This document shows, one piece after another, positions 1 through 10,475 of a stretch of DNA of 64,000 nucleotides. Numbering within the stretch: position 1 is the stretch's first letter; the number at the start of each line of letters is the position of its first letter. Location of the stretch: positions 1 to 64,000 of the forward strand of contig JAGCFX010000082.1 in the NCBI GenBank assembly GCA_017649925.1, written 5' to 3'. Origin of the DNA: Paludibacteraceae bacterium. GTDB taxonomy: Bacteria; Bacteroidota; Bacteroidia; Bacteroidales; Paludibacteraceae. The position numbers and the translations under genes are program-made. The notes under the pieces were generated by a model, which did no database searches, was not told the DNA's origin, and saw only the letters and a program-made list of their open reading frames with translations.

Positions 1-88
1 AGAAAGCAGAGAAAGAGGCAAGAGAGCAAAGAGCCAAGAGCCAAGACTCAAAATCCGGAGGGCAAGAGTCGAGTTCCAAATCTCCGGA
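1..88 (+). repeat. Low-complexity repeats (family E) in the sprA 5' region
   Basis: Degenerate repeats of AGAGCAAAG/GAGCCAAGA and two copies of an AA-TC(T)CCGGAGG-like motif (51-61, 79-90). All are in frame with sprA. Confidence 0.5.
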
Positions 89-3000
89 GGAAGCAGCGGA
101 TTATGTGACGGAGACAGACAGTGCTATCTGGGCGCCGACGCGCGTGAAGCAACTCGGTGCACAGAACTACGGCGAATTGACACAACCGACGAGTTCATTG
201 GACTTGCGCGACCCGGATAACATCACGACGACCGTGGAATACCAGCCCGAGAGCGGCACGTATATCATCCGTACGAAGATGGGTGATACGGATATCACCA
301 CGCCTTACATGCTGACGCAAGACGAATACAACCGCTACGCCGAGCAGCAGATGATGCACCGCTACTGGCAGCAGAAAATAGGCGAGGTGGAGCATAACAA
401 CGAGAAGAAATTCGACATCACCGACATGAAGTTTAACATCGGTCCGGCAGACAAAGTGTTCGGTCCGGGCGGTGTACAACTGAAGATGCAAGGTAGCGCC
501 GAATTGCTTTTCGGCTTCAAGCACCAATATATCGCCAACCCGTCTCTCACCGTACGCGCACGCAATAACAACATCTTCGACTTCGACGAGAAGATCCAAG
601 CAAGCGTGCAAGGCAAAGTGGGGCAGAAACTTAATTTCAACCTCAGTTATAACACCGAAGCCTCGTTCTCGTTCGACCAACAGAACCTGAAACTCAACTA
701 CAAAGGCGAGGAGGATGACATCATCCAGAGTATCGAGGCGGGTAACGTGACAATGGACTTGCCGAGTTCGCTCATCCGCGGCAGCAAGGCACTGTTCGGT
801 ATCAAGACCAACCTGAAGTTCGGCAAGTTGAAGATTCAGGCCTTAATCAGTCAACAGAACAGCGAGGCACAGACAGTAAGCAGTAAGGGCGGCGCGCAGA
901 TGACGCGATTCGACATCAGCGGCGACACCTACGATGAGAACCGCCATTTCTTCCTCAGTCATTTCTTCCGCGACAACTATGAGAAGTCGATGGAGACAGT
1001 GCCTTACATCGCGAGCGGCGTGACGATCAACAAGATTGAGGTGTGGATAACAAACAAACGCGGCAACTATGACCAAGCCCGTAACATCGTCGCCTTCACA
1101 GATATTGGAGAGAACAGCAGTCATACGCAGATAACGGCGTGGGGCGGTGCACCAACGGGTGCGCCGGATAACAATGCCAACAGCTTATATGAGACGGTGC
1201 GCACCACCAACTTCCGCGACCTGCAACAGACAAGTTCGGCGCTAGAAGGACTGAATGGCATGGAGGGCGGTGCGGACTTCGAGAAAATTGAATCGGCTCG
1301 CCTGCTGACCAGCAGCGAATATACGCTCAACCCCGCACTGGGATATATCTCTCTGAAGAGTGCGCTGAACCAGGACGAGGTGCTCGCCGTGGCTTACGAA
1401 TACTCCTACAACGGAAGAGTTTATCAAGTGGGGGAGTTCTCGACAGACGGAAGCGAGGAACTGCGTGCGCCGGCAGCACTGGCATTGAAGATGCTGAAGA
1501 GCAGTGCCAACGCACCCGGACAGAAGAACCGCGGTACGTGGGACCTGATGATGAAGAATATCTATTCGCTCGGTGCAACGAGTGTGCAGGCAGATAAGTT
1601 CGAGTTGTATGTGACCTACCGCAATGACTCCGTCGGCACTGATGTGCAGTATCTGAACGAAGGACCTATCAGCGGCAAACAGTTGATTCGCGTAATGAAC
1701 CTCGACCGTCTTGACCAAAAGAACAACGCCAGCCCTGACGGCAGGTTTGACTTCATCGAAGGACTGACGGTTTATGCGAGCAGCGGAAAGATTATCTTCC
1801 CCGTATTGGAACCTTTCGGCAGCCACCTTGCGGCGGTACTGGGTAATGACCCGCAACTGACCTCCAAATACTGCTTCCCCGAGTTGTACGACTCGACGCT
1901 CGTCGTAGCACAGGAACTGAGCGAAAAGAACAAATTTCATTTGACGGGTAAATACAAAGGCACGAACGGCAGCGAGATTCGGTTGGGCGCGATGAACGTG
2001 CCGCGAGGAAGTGTGACCGTGACAGCTGGTGGTGCTACTCTCATCGAGAACGTCGATTATACAGTGGACTACACAATGGGAACGGTGACGATTCTGAACT
2101 CGTCTATTCTGGAGAGTGGTACGAACGTCGATGTGAAACTGGAGAACCAATCGACATTCTCCATGCAACGCAAGAGCCTCTTTGGCGCGCACTTGGAGTA
2201 CGAGTTCAGCAAAGACCTTGTGCTCGGCGGTACCATCATGCACTTGCGTGAACGCCCGCTGACCACCAAAGTGAACACGGGTTCAGAGCCTTTGGCGAAC
2301 ACTATCTGGGGCGTCAATGGAAGTTGGAAGACGGAGATGCAGTGGCTAACGAACGCCATCGATAAGATTCCTTGGATTAATGCCACCGCGCCCTCTACCT
2401 TCCAGATCAATGCGGAGTTCGCCCACCTTATCCCAGGGCACACGCGCGATGTCGGTTCTGTGGGAACGGCATATATAGACGATTTTGAGAGCACAACAAC
2501 AAATATCGACGTGCATTATCCGAGTTATTGGTTCTTAGCCTCTACGCCGAGCGTCTTCGATGAGTCGCGTGACATCAACAAGCCGAGTTATAACAAGAAC
2601 CGCGCACATCTGTCGTGGTACTCTGTAGATCCTATCTTCGGTTACCCGCAAACGAACACGCCGGCACACATCAAGAACGACCTGAACGCCCTCAGCGACC
2701 ATCGTACGCGCATCGTTTATCAAGATGAGATCTACCCGAATCGCCAAGAGGCAAGCAACGTAGATACCAAACTGGCAATTCTTAACCTGAGTTACTACCC
2801 CGAGGAACGCGGACAATACAACATCAGCGCCGACGAGATGGGCAGTAACGGTCGCTTGATGAACCCGAAGAAACACTGGGGTGGTATGATGCGGCGACTC
2901 GACAACACAGACTTTGAGAAAGCGAACATCGAGTATATTCAGTTCTGGCTGATGGATCCCGCACTGACGAACCCTGACGGCTACGACGGCGAGTTATACA

Positions 3001-6000
3001 TCAACCTCGGAGACATCAGCGAGGATATCTTACGAGACGGCAAAAAAGCGTTTGAGCACGGTTTGCCCGTCTCGCCGGAGGATAACGGTCGCGTGGATAC
3101 CACTATCTGGGGTTATGTACCGCGCACGACAAGTACCGTGGTAGCGTTCAGTAACGAAACGGGTTCACGGGCAATGCAAGACGTCGGACTCAACGGTCTG
3201 AACAGCGAGCAGGAGAAAGACTGGCCGGCATACAAACAATATCTTATTGACCTGCAGAGCCGCGTCTCTGCGGACGTATGGAACAATTGGAACAACGACC
3301 GTTTCTCGCCGCGTAACGACCCTGCCGGCGATAACTATCATTACTACCGCGGTACGGATTATGACGAGATGGAAGTGTCTATTCTTGACCGTTACAAACA
3401 CTTCAACGGCACGGAAGGCAACTCGCCCGCCACGGAGCAACAGACAGAGAGTTACGGTACGGCATCTACGCTGACGCCTGACGTGGAGGACATCAACCTC
3501 GACAACACGCTCAACGAGTACGAGAAATACTATCAGTACAAAGTGATCCTCCGCCCCGACATGATGGAAGTGGGTCGTCAGCACATCACAGAAAAGAAAG
3601 TGAGAAACGTACAACTGCGCAATGGCGAGACGGCGGAAGTGACATGGTATCAGTTTAAGATTCCGTTGAAGGGCGACAGCGCGAGTGTACAAAAGATCGG
3701 TTCGATACGTAATTGGAAATCCATCCGCTTCATGCGTATGTACCTCACTGGCTGTGAGCACGAGACGCATCTGCGTTTCGCAACGCTGGATCTTGTGCGC
3801 GGCGAGTGGCGCCAGTACACACGTGACTTGGCACCGGTAGGCGTAGCTGTGAATAGCGGTGCGGCGATTGATGTACAGACCGTGAATATCGAAGAGAATA
3901 GCACCCGCACACCGGTCAACTACGTATTGCCGCCGGGCGTGAGCCGTCAGACAGACCCGGGACAGGCACAACTGATAGCCCAGAACGAACAAGCGATGGT
4001 GCTGCGTGTGATGAACCTCAGCCCACATGACGCAAAGGCGATGTACAAGAACACCGGCTATGACATGCGGCAGTACAAGAACCTGCAGATGTTCGTGCAC
4101 GCCGAGCAGTTAAGTTCCATTGACCCGGACCTGAAGGACGGCGACCTGAGCTGTTTCATCCGTTTGGGTACAGACCTGCGCAACAATTACTACGAATACG
4201 AGATTCCGCTGCACCTCACCGAGCCGGGCATCTATAACAACAACTCTGCTGCCGACCGCGAGAAAGTTTGGCCGACGCAGAACATGTTCGACTTCCCGCT
4301 GAAAGCGCTGACCGACGCCAAAGTATCACGCAATAAAGCCAAACGCGCGGGTAATGAGGGTGTAAGCAATACTATTCCATATGTCATCTATGATGACGCG
4401 AACGACAAGCCGCAGAATAAGATCACCGTGCTCGGAAACCCGACTCTGGAGGACGTAGAGACGATTATGATCGGTGTGCGCAATAGCGGTCAGCACGATG
4501 CGAGCGGTGAGGTTTGGGTCAACGAGTTACGCCTTAGCCAGTTCAACGAGCAAGGCGGTGTAGCCGCGATGGCCAACGCCTCGCTGGCGATAAGCGACAT
4601 CGCACAAGTGAACGTAGCAGGAAGATTGGAAACGGCAGGCTACGGGTCCATTGAATCCAACGTGCTTGACCGCAACATGGACAACTTCTACCAGTTGAGC
4701 GTGAGCGCTGCACTCGAAGCCGGTCGTCTGTTCCCCGAGAAAGCCAAGATACAAATGCCGGTATATGTATCGTATAGTAACGAGACTACCAGTCCTGACT
4801 ACGACCCGCTGGACACCGACGTCAAACTCAAAGAGACACTCGACACCTACGACACAAAGGAAGAGAAAGACAGCATCAAGAAGATGTCGAACACCGTGCA
4901 TGAGAGCACTTCGTTCAGCATAAGTAACCTGAAGGTGAATATACACTCCAAGAAACGCGACATGTTCTACGACCCGGCGAACTTCTCCATCTCCGCATCG
5001 TACAACAAACAGGATGAACACTCGCCGGAAATGGAGAAGAACCTGACCACTGACCATAAGGGTACGTTCCAATACAGTTACAACTTCAACCCGAAGCCGT
5101 GGGAGCCGTTCAGCAAAGTGGAGAAAGTGCAGAAAGTGAAGTTCCTGAAGGAAATGAATTTCTATTACTTGCCGCAGTCCTGGGCGTTCAACACGAATAT
5201 GCACCGCACGTTCAGTCACATGAAGATGCGCGACCTGGCAGGCGTAGCGGTTGATGCGATGGACCTCACTTACAGCAAGGACTTCACGTGGGATCGTAAC
5301 GTGGACATCAAATATGATTTCACGAAGAATATGAAGTTCAGCCTCCAAACGGGTATGAACGCCATCATCGACGAAGGCAAATACACGCCGGAGATTTTGA
5401 AAGGACAGTATTTCGACGAAGAGTTCAACCACGACAAATACGAGGCATGGAAAGATACAATCCAGCATTCGCTCGCCAAATGGGGTTCGCCGTACGTTTA
5501 CCAACAGGTCTTCACAGCCAGTTGGAATGTGCCGTTCAATAGGATTCCGGGTCTCGATGCCTTGACCGGAAACGCTTCGTACAACGCGAACTATAACTGG
5601 ACACGAACAGCCTCGACGACCAGCGGTCTGGACCGAGGCAACACCGTCAGCAGCTTACAGAGCTGGCAGGTGGACGGAGGTATTAACTTTGAGACCTGGT
5701 ACGGCAAGTCGAAATACTGGAAGTCGATGACCCAGCGTTATAGCGGGCGTGGCAACCGTCGTAACTTCAAACCAAAGACCTACACGCAGACCATCGCGCT
5801 GAAGAAAGGCGAGACGGTAGAAGTGACGCATAGGCTGAATAGCGACTTACTGAGCGTAGTCGTGACAGACTCGGCGGGCAAGGCAATACCTGTTACCTTC
5901 AAAGCAAGTGACAACACAAAGATGACTATTACGCCGAAGGCGAACTGCTCGATGGCTACCGTCACTGTCTCCACGCGCGACCCGAACGACCGCACGCCGG

Positions 6001-7439
6001 CGCAGGTAGCGGGCGACATGTTCGCATATGTTGGAACGATGGTGCGTCGTCTGCAGGTGACCTCCCGCGAGACGAACTCCATGACTTTGCCGGGCTTTGA
6101 GCCGGAAGCGGGATTCATGGGACAACGCAAAGTGAACGGCACGTACGCGCCGGGCTATGACTTCGCTTTCGGTTTCATACCCGACGACATGCTCGACCGT
6201 GCGAAACGTAACGGCTGGCTGTCCGGAGATACGAGCATTGTGCAACCCGCCACACGCGCTCATACTTCCGATTTGGACATCAAACTGACACTGGAACCGC
6301 TGCCGGGATTCAAGATTCAACTGAACGGCAAACGCTATTTTGCGAAATCTACCACCACTATCTACAGTTACGATGAGCCGCAAGAGAACATGACGGGTTC
6401 GTTCAATATCACGCAGGTGGCTATTGGTACGATGTTCAGCCGCGTTGGTAAACAGGAAGAGAACTTCGCCAACAGTGCGTTTGACCAGTTCCTTGCAAAC
6501 CGCGAGTTGTTGACAGGGCGTGTGCAAGACCAATATACGGGCATCACCCTGCCGAGCGCAGGATTCCTCTCCAATATCCCTGCCGGCACTAAATACGATC
6601 CCACCAAACACGGGCACGTAAGCAGTAACTCCGCCGATGTATTGGTTCCTGCGTTCCTCTCGGCATATACCGGTCGCGACGCAAGCAAGATGAACTTGAA
6701 TCCGTTCCTCGGTTTCCTGCAGATTCTTCCGAACTGGTCGGTGACCTACGATGGTCTCGGACGCTTGCCCGTTCTGCGCGACCATTTCAAGTCCATTACC
6801 CTCACGCACGCTTATACTTGTAAGTACGCGATTGGTTCGTACGGCAGTTACTCGACCTGGGTTGGCGCGGACGGAGACAACAAGATGATTGGTTTCGTGC
6901 GTGATGTGACGAACGATGCGCCGAGCCCGAGTTCGGCTTATGACATCAGTAATGTGACGTTGACCGAAGCGTTCTCACCACTCATCGGACTCAATATGAC
7001 GATGAAGAACTCGCTGAGTTTCAAGACGGAATTCCGCAAACAGCGTAACTTGGCGCTTAACGTGACGAGCGTGCAACTGACCGAAGGTCACACCAATGAG
7101 TTCGTCGTTGGCGCTGGATATACCATCAAGAACCTCAACTTCATCACCAAGAAGAAGGACGGCGGACAGAAGAAAGTGAGCAACGATCTGAAGCTGCAAG
7201 TGGATGTGTCGTATAAAGATGTGAAGATGCTGCTACGTAAGGTGGAGGAAGGCATCACGCAAGCCTCGAGCGGCAATAAAGTGCTGGCAATAAAGATCTC
7301 GGCAGACTATGTGCTGAGCCAGAAAATCAACTTGCAACTATTCTATGACCATCAGGGCACTACGCCGCTTATCTCGTCGTCTTATCCGGTCAAGGCGGAT
7401 AACGTAGGTCTAAACATCAAACTGATGCTAACCCGCTAA
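3..7439 (+). CDS. sprA: SprA/Sov, outer-membrane translocon of the type IX secretion system (5' partial)
   Basis: SprA (Sov in Porphyromonas) is the very large beta-barrel through which T9SS cargo crosses the outer membrane. About 2478 residues are visible, close to the usual 2,400-2,500. The frame is open to the left window edge, so a GTG at 105 is not the true start; the signal peptide lies outside the window. Family landmarks include the VGSVGTAYIDDFEST segment near 2455-2500, long runs of amphipathic strands, and repeated SprA N-terminal-type modules. The first 30 or so visible residues are low complexity (Q/S/K/E rich) and come from a degenerate DNA repeat. The stop overlaps the next start (TAATG). 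Identity is secure from size and motifs. Confidence 0.93.
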   Translation, partial: KAEKEAREQRAKSQDSKSGGQESSSKSPEEAADYVTETDSAIWAPTRVKQLGAQNYGELTQPTSSLDLRDPDNITTTVEYQPESGTYIIRTKMGDTDITTPYMLTQDEYNRYAEQQMMHRYWQQKIGEVEHNNEKKFDITDMKFNIGPADKVFGPGGVQLKMQGSAELLFGFKHQYIANPSLTVRARNNNIFDFDEKIQASVQGKVGQKLNFNLSYNTEASFSFDQQNLKLNYKGEEDDIIQSIEAGNVTMDLPSSLIRGSKALFGIKTNLKFGKLKIQALISQQNSEAQTVSSKGGAQMTRFDISGDTYDENRHFFLSHFFRDNYEKSMETVPYIASGVTINKIEVWITNKRGNYDQARNIVAFTDIGENSSHTQITAWGGAPTGAPDNNANSLYETVRTTNFRDLQQTSSALEGLNGMEGGADFEKIESARLLTSSEYTLNPALGYISLKSALNQDEVLAVAYEYSYNGRVYQVGEFSTDGSEELRAPAALALKMLKSSANAPGQKNRGTWDLMMKNIYSLGATSVQADKFELYVTYRNDSVGTDVQYLNEGPISGKQLIRVMNLDRLDQKNNASPDGRFDFIEGLTVYASSGKIIFPVLEPFGSHLAAVLGNDPQLTSKYCFPELYDSTLVVAQELSEKNKFHLTGKYKGTNGSEIRLGAMNVPRGSVTVTAGGATLIENVDYTVDYTMGTVTILNSSILESGTNVDVKLENQSTFSMQRKSLFGAHLEYEFSKDLVLGGTIMHLRERPLTTKVNTGSEPLANTIWGVNGSWKTEMQWLTNAIDKIPWINATAPSTFQINAEFAHLIPGHTRDVGSVGTAYIDDFESTTTNIDVHYPSYWFLASTPSVFDESRDINKPSYNKNRAHLSWYSVDPIFGYPQTNTPAHIKNDLNALSDHRTRIVYQDEIYPNRQEASNVDTKLAILNLSYYPEERGQYNISADEMGSNGRLMNPKKHWGGMMRRLDNTDFEKANIEYIQFWLMDPALTNPDGYDGELYINLGDISEDILRDGKKAFEHGLPVSPEDNGRVDTTIWGYVPRTTSTVVAFSNETGSRAMQDVGLNGLNSEQEKDWPAYKQYLIDLQSRVSADVWNNWNNDRFSPRNDPAGDNYHYYRGTDYDEMEVSILDRYKHFNGTEGNSPATEQQTESYGTASTLTPDVEDINLDNTLNEYEKYYQYKVILRPDMMEVGRQHITEKKVRNVQLRNGETAEVTWYQFKIPLKGDSASVQKIGSIRNWKSIRFMRMYLTGCEHETHLRFATLDLVRGEWRQYTRDLAPVGVAVNSGAAIDVQTVNIEENSTRTPVNYVLPPGVSRQTDPGQAQLIAQNEQAMVLRVMNLSPHDAKAMYKNTGYDMRQYKNLQMFVHAEQLSSIDPDLKDGDLSCFIRLGTDLRNNYYEYEIPLHLTEPGIYNNNSAADREKVWPTQNMFDFPLKALTDAKVSRNKAKRAGNEGVSNTIPYVIYDDANDKPQNKITVLGNPTLEDVETIMIGVRNSGQHDASGEVWVNELRLSQFNEQGGVAAMANASLAISDIAQVNVAGRLETAGYGSIESNVLDRNMDNFYQLSVSAALEAGRLFPEKAKIQMPVYVSYSNETTSPDYDPLDTDVKLKETLDTYDTKEEKDSIKKMSNTVHESTSFSISNLKVNIHSKKRDMFYDPANFSISASYNKQDEHSPEMEKNLTTDHKGTFQYSYNFNPKPWEPFSKVEKVQKVKFLKEMNFYYLPQSWAFNTNMHRTFSHMKMRDLAGVAVDAMDLTYSKDFTWDRNVDIKYDFTKNMKFSLQTGMNAIIDEGKYTPEILKGQYFDEEFNHDKYEAWKDTIQHSLAKWGSPYVYQQVFTASWNVPFNRIPGLDALTGNASYNANYNWTRTASTTSGLDRGNTVSSLQSWQVDGGINFETWYGKSKYWKSMTQRYSGRGNRRNFKPKTYTQTIALKKGETVEVTHRLNSDLLSVVVTDSAGKAIPVTFKASDNTKMTITPKANCSMATVTVSTRDPNDRTPAQVAGDMFAYVGTMVRRLQVTSRETNSMTLPGFEPEAGFMGQRKVNGTYAPGYDFAFGFIPDDMLDRAKRNGWLSGDTSIVQPATRAHTSDLDIKLTLEPLPGFKIQLNGKRYFAKSTTTIYSYDEPQENMTGSFNITQVAIGTMFSRVGKQEENFANSAFDQFLANRELLTGRVQDQYTGITLPSAGFLSNIPAGTKYDPTKHGHVSSNSADVLVPAFLSAYTGRDASKMNLNPFLGFLQILPNWSVTYDGLGRLPVLRDHFKSITLTHAYTCKYAIGSYGSYSTWVGADGDNKMIGFVRDVTNDAPSPSSAYDISNVTLTEAFSPLIGLNMTMKNSLSFKTEFRKQRNLALNVTSVQLTEGHTNEFVVGAGYTIKNLNFITKKKDGGQKKVSNDLKLQVDVSYKDVKMLLRKVEEGITQASSGNKVLAIKISADYVLSQKINLQLFYDHQGTTPLISSSYPVKADNVGLNIKLMLTR

Positions 7440-7900
7440 TGTACAAGGTAGGAATCATAGGACCTGAGTGCACGGGTAAAAGCACGTTGGCGCGATACCT
7501 CGCCAAACGCTATGGCGGTATTTATGTGGCCGAATACGCGCGGGAATACGTGGAGCGCAAAGGCACTACAGAAGTAAGCAAAGCGGACATAGATACTATC
7601 GCAACGCAACTGATAAAGACCATGCAAGGCCTCGAAGACAAACTCTATTTCTTCGACACGGAGTTTATTTATCTCAAGGTTTGGTATGACTACGCTTTCG
7701 GCAAAGTGCCCAGCTGGGAGGAAGAGGCGTTGAGGAAATACAAGATGGACGTCTATTTGCTGGCCTATCCGGACATTCCATGGGAAGCAGACACAGCGCG
7801 CAGTAACGGCTCGGACGCTATACGTATGGAACTCTTTGAGCGTTATCAAGCGGAAATAGAAGCACTCGGTACTCCTTATTATATTATTAAGCACGAATAA
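7439..7900 (+). CDS. NadR-like P-loop kinase / AAA family ATPase
   Basis: This 153-residue protein opens with a Walker A loop, GPECTGKST (residues 8-16). Further on it has EYAREY and DTEFIYLKVWYDYAFG, the pattern of the ribosylnicotinamide kinase domain at the C-terminus of NadR. It would phosphorylate nicotinamide riboside in NAD salvage, but the NadR nucleotidyltransferase and repressor domains are absent, so the substrate is not proven. It ends at YYIIKHE, where relatives usually continue for roughly 15-20 residues with a conserved E-x-R helix; a slightly shortened tail is therefore possible. The start overlaps the sprA stop by one base, so translation is probably coupled to sprA. Confidence 0.7.
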   Translation: MYKVGIIGPECTGKSTLARYLAKRYGGIYVAEYAREYVERKGTTEVSKADIDTIATQLIKTMQGLEDKLYFFDTEFIYLKVWYDYAFGKVPSWEEEALRKYKMDVYLLAYPDIPWEADTARSNGSDAIRMELFERYQAEIEALGTPYYIIKHE

Positions 7901-7954
7901 AAGGGGTAAAAAACACCCTAAAACGCGCTTTTTTGCAAAAAAAGTTCAAAATAA

Positions 7955-7986
7955 TTTGGTCAATTCAAAAAAAAGCAGTACCTTTG
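7955..7986 (+). promoter_or_regulatory. Bacteroidota promoter of tRNA-Lys
   Basis: The -33 element TTGG (7956-7959) is followed by 19 bases and the -7 element TACCTTTG (7979-7986). The spacer carries the extended module AATT-N-(A)8-GCAG that recurs at other promoters here. Transcription would begin about 25 bases before the tRNA. Confidence 0.8.
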
Positions 7987-8019
7987 CAGCCGCTTTTGAG
8001 ATAGGACTCCCAAAATGTT

Positions 8020-8092
8020 GTCTTCCTAGCTCAGTTGGTAGAGCAACTGACTCTTAATCAGTGGGTCGAGGGTTCGAGCCCCTCGGAGGACA
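8020..8092 (+). tRNA. tRNA-Lys (anticodon CTT)
   Basis: A full cloverleaf is visible. The acceptor arms GTCTTCC and GGAGGAC pair, with one G-T wobble. The D arm holds AGCTCAGTTGGTAGAGC, the anticodon loop is CTCTTAA flanked by ACTGA/TCAGT, and the T arm contains GGTTCGAGCC. The discriminator base is A at 8092. CCA is not encoded. Confidence 0.97.
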
Positions 8093-8098
8093 CAAAAA

Positions 8099-8128
8099 AA
8101 TAGGCACCCGTTTGGATGCCTATTTTTG
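8099..8128. terminator. Bidirectional terminator after tRNA-Lys
   Basis: The stem AATAGGCA/TGCCTATT (8099-8106, 8117-8124) is flanked by an A-run on the left and a T-run on the right. It can serve both the tRNA (plus) and the outer-membrane gene converging from the minus strand. Confidence 0.85.
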
Positions 8129-8144
8129 TATCAACTTTTCTCGA

Positions 8145-9011
8145 TTAGAGATACATCGACATGTAGATGCGCAAACCTGCTACGTCGTTGGTGCTGAAAG
8201 TGAAACCATTCTCTGCCGGTTTCTCTTTCTCAGTCCAGTTAACAACTTTGTGCTCGAATTGGCTCCAACCTTCGTACTCGGTTGTGTAAGCGTGCATGAA
8301 CTGATACATCAGGTTCACGTTGCAGTTCAAACCGAGAGCCAGTTTCGGAGTAACGAACCACTCCAGACCTGCGCTCAGGTAGAGACCTACCATCATACGA
8401 GGATTGCTGTCGCCGTCATATTGACGGAGAATACGACCATTGTCAATACCGGTAGCTACTGCAGGGAACGGAGCCCATACGCTGGTAGCACCATCAGGCA
8501 ATGTCATGTTAGTGCTCGGGAGTTGGTTGTACTCTGTGATAGCATTACCATAGGTATAGGTATATTTATCCAGAGCTTTTACACCATACATCAAACCGGC
8601 ACCGAAGACACCCTGTACCTTTTTGGAATCACCTACGTGGTAATCAACACCCACGCTAACAGTAGCACCGAGGTTCTCATGTTTGCGGGAATCAACAACT
8701 TTTGCTTTGCTGAACGGATTAACAGCAACAGCGGCATCGTCTTGAGCATATTCACGTTTGTTCCAGAGGTCAACATTCAAACCTAACGAAGCACGAACGC
8801 CGAGGTGGTCAGTTACCATATAGCCGGCAGCAAAACCGCCGATGTTGCTCCAAGTACCACCCATTACAATGGCAGTAGGAGACATACCGATCTGCACGTT
8901 CCATTCGCCTGCTTTCGGGAGCCAATCAGAATAATCTGCTTTGGCATCCGTCTCTGCAAACATAGGCAATGCTAATGCAGCGGCAAGGATTAAACCAAAT
9001 ACTTTTTTCAT
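8145..9011 (-). CDS. Outer-membrane beta-barrel protein
   Basis: The 288-residue product starts with a Sec signal peptide (MKKVFGLILAAALALPMFA). The rest is rich in short amphipathic strands such as LGATVSVGVDYHVG, VFGAGLMYGVKAL and MMVGLYLSAGLEW, and it ends in LRIYMSMYL, an aromatic/hydrophobic last strand typical of barrels. It resembles small OprF/OmpW-sized barrels of Bacteroidales. It lies 51 bases downstream of a lipoprotein gene on the same strand, so the two probably form an operon and may be partners. The cargo or role is unknown. Confidence 0.75.
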   Translation of the reverse strand: MKKVFGLILAAALALPMFAETDAKADYSDWLPKAGEWNVQIGMSPTAIVMGGTWSNIGGFAAGYMVTDHLGVRASLGLNVDLWNKREYAQDDAAVAVNPFSKAKVVDSRKHENLGATVSVGVDYHVGDSKKVQGVFGAGLMYGVKALDKYTYTYGNAITEYNQLPSTNMTLPDGATSVWAPFPAVATGIDNGRILRQYDGDSNPRMMVGLYLSAGLEWFVTPKLALGLNCNVNLMYQFMHAYTTEYEGWSQFEHKVVNWTEKEKPAENGFTFSTNDVAGLRIYMSMYL

Positions 9012-9062
9012 AACTTTACTTTTTTTGATTAGTTAGTTATTCAGTTACTTGTCGCTACAGGA

Positions 9063-10316
9063 TTACTTCCAACCCATTACGTTACTTGTAACGGTGAACA
9101 GAACTTCTACCTTGTCTTCGTTCTTACATTTAACCTTCTGAGCCTCGCTGCTGCGGAACTTACCTACACCGTAAACGTTGTTTACATTCTCCGGGGTGAA
9201 GGCAGCGCTCAGATCTTGGTTGAGAGCCTGTTGGAACAGGATAACCACGTTGGTCAGGTTACCAATCTTCTTGTCAGCTACTTTCCAGGAACCAAGAACG
9301 TTCTCTTTGGTAGATTGATCCCATGTGTAGAGGTATTTAAGCTTACCATCGTCGAGGTAGGAGAGTCCTGCCAAATGATCAGCCCATGCCTTTTCATTCT
9401 CGAACTTATCCTCTTTAGAGTTGAGGTTGTAAGCAGCCTCGTCAGCCCAGATCTCAGCAGCGCGAGTACCTTGGAGCAGTTTGTAGTAGTGAACGAACTC
9501 ACCGTCAGCCCATTGCTTAACAGACAGAGTCATTTCAATAGAGTTCTCATCGTTGTCGATGGAATCTTTCCAGTCGTTGTAAATCTTGATGTTCGAGAAT
9601 TTGTAAACACCATTAGCATCAGTCTTAGCCGTAAATTTCAGAACGCGCTCGTCTGCAGAACCGGCTTTAGCCTTGATCTCCAACTCTACCTCACGGTTAG
9701 CAATCGGGGTCTCTTTCGGCTCAGCATAACCACCGTTGTCGTCGTTCCATTTTTCCATGTTACCGGTCAGTTTACCGCTGATCTCTTTGATCTCGATGTC
9801 GCGATCGTTGTTCAGGATGTTCTTGTCAACAGAGAACGTTGTCTTTGCGGGATCAACCTCAACGAAGGATTGACCAGCCAATACATTACCGATTTTAATC
9901 TCTTTCTTCGGGAAGTAAGCCTTGATAGCCTTCTCCGGAGTAACATAGTAGTCAGCCTCGAAGCCGTTAGCTACGATTGTTACATCGATTTGCTTTTCGC
10001 CTGCAGGAATCTCAACTTCGTAAACGCCGTTGCCCTTCTTGGTGGCATCGAATTGCTTGAAGCTCTGACCTGCTTTTGCACCGGTGTACTGAGCGTAGTC
10101 AACCTTTGCAAATACAACTACGGTCTCAGGAATCGGGAGAAGCTCTTGAACCTCAACGCCGTTAACGAGCTTGGTACCCTCGTTGTAGAACAATTGAACT
10201 CGAATCGATGCTTTACCGTTCAAGCCGAGAACTTCTTCGGTCAGCTCTGTTTGCTTCGTGTCATTACAAGCCGCAAACGTTAATGCTGCCAAAGCGAATA
10301 GAAAGAATTTTTTCAT
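9063..10316 (-). CDS. Exported lipoprotein of unknown function
   Basis: The 417-residue product has a lipoprotein signal peptide with the lipobox FAAC (Cys16), so it is lipidated and anchored in the envelope. The mature part is rich in beta strands and charged residues. The stretch TDANGVYKFSNIKIYND (near residue 235) resembles the carboxypeptidase-regulatory-like or CNA-B type fold seen in many Bacteroidales surface proteins. No catalytic motif is visible. Its promoter lies at 10426-10456, giving a leader of roughly 100 bases, and the barrel gene follows directly. Structural or surface roles are plausible; function is not recognised. Confidence 0.75.
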   Translation of the reverse strand: MKKFFLFALAALTFAACNDTKQTELTEEVLGLNGKASIRVQLFYNEGTKLVNGVEVQELLPIPETVVVFAKVDYAQYTGAKAGQSFKQFDATKKGNGVYEVEIPAGEKQIDVTIVANGFEADYYVTPEKAIKAYFPKKEIKIGNVLAGQSFVEVDPAKTTFSVDKNILNNDRDIEIKEISGKLTGNMEKWNDDNGGYAEPKETPIANREVELEIKAKAGSADERVLKFTAKTDANGVYKFSNIKIYNDWKDSIDNDENSIEMTLSVKQWADGEFVHYYKLLQGTRAAEIWADEAAYNLNSKEDKFENEKAWADHLAGLSYLDDGKLKYLYTWDQSTKENVLGSWKVADKKIGNLTNVVILFQQALNQDLSAAFTPENVNNVYGVGKFRSSEAQKVKCKNEDKVEVLFTVTSNVMGWK

Positions 10317-10425
10317 AACTAAAAATGTTTTAGTAATTAATGAATAAAATTAAAAATTGTTTATTACAAAACCCTCTTTGGTTTGTTTTTTCTGTTTTAT
10401 TATGGGAATATCCCATAAGACGCCG

Positions 10426-10456
10426 CAAAGTTACAACTTTTTTTTTATATATGCAA
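10426..10456 (-). promoter_or_regulatory. Bacteroidota promoter of the lipoprotein/barrel operon
   Basis: Read on the minus strand, TTGC (10453-10456) is followed by 19 bases and TAACTTTG (10426-10433), the Bacteroidota -33/-7 pair. The spacer is an A-rich tract. Confidence 0.75.
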
Positions 10457-10475
10457 GTTTTTTTGCATTTTTTTC

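Noticed and set aside
1242..6809. Long open frames antisense to sprA (for example 1242-2243, 3165-4100, 4527-5504, 5847-6809 minus)
   Set aside because: They mirror the codon bias of sprA, lack promoters and recognisable domains, and the sense gene is certain.
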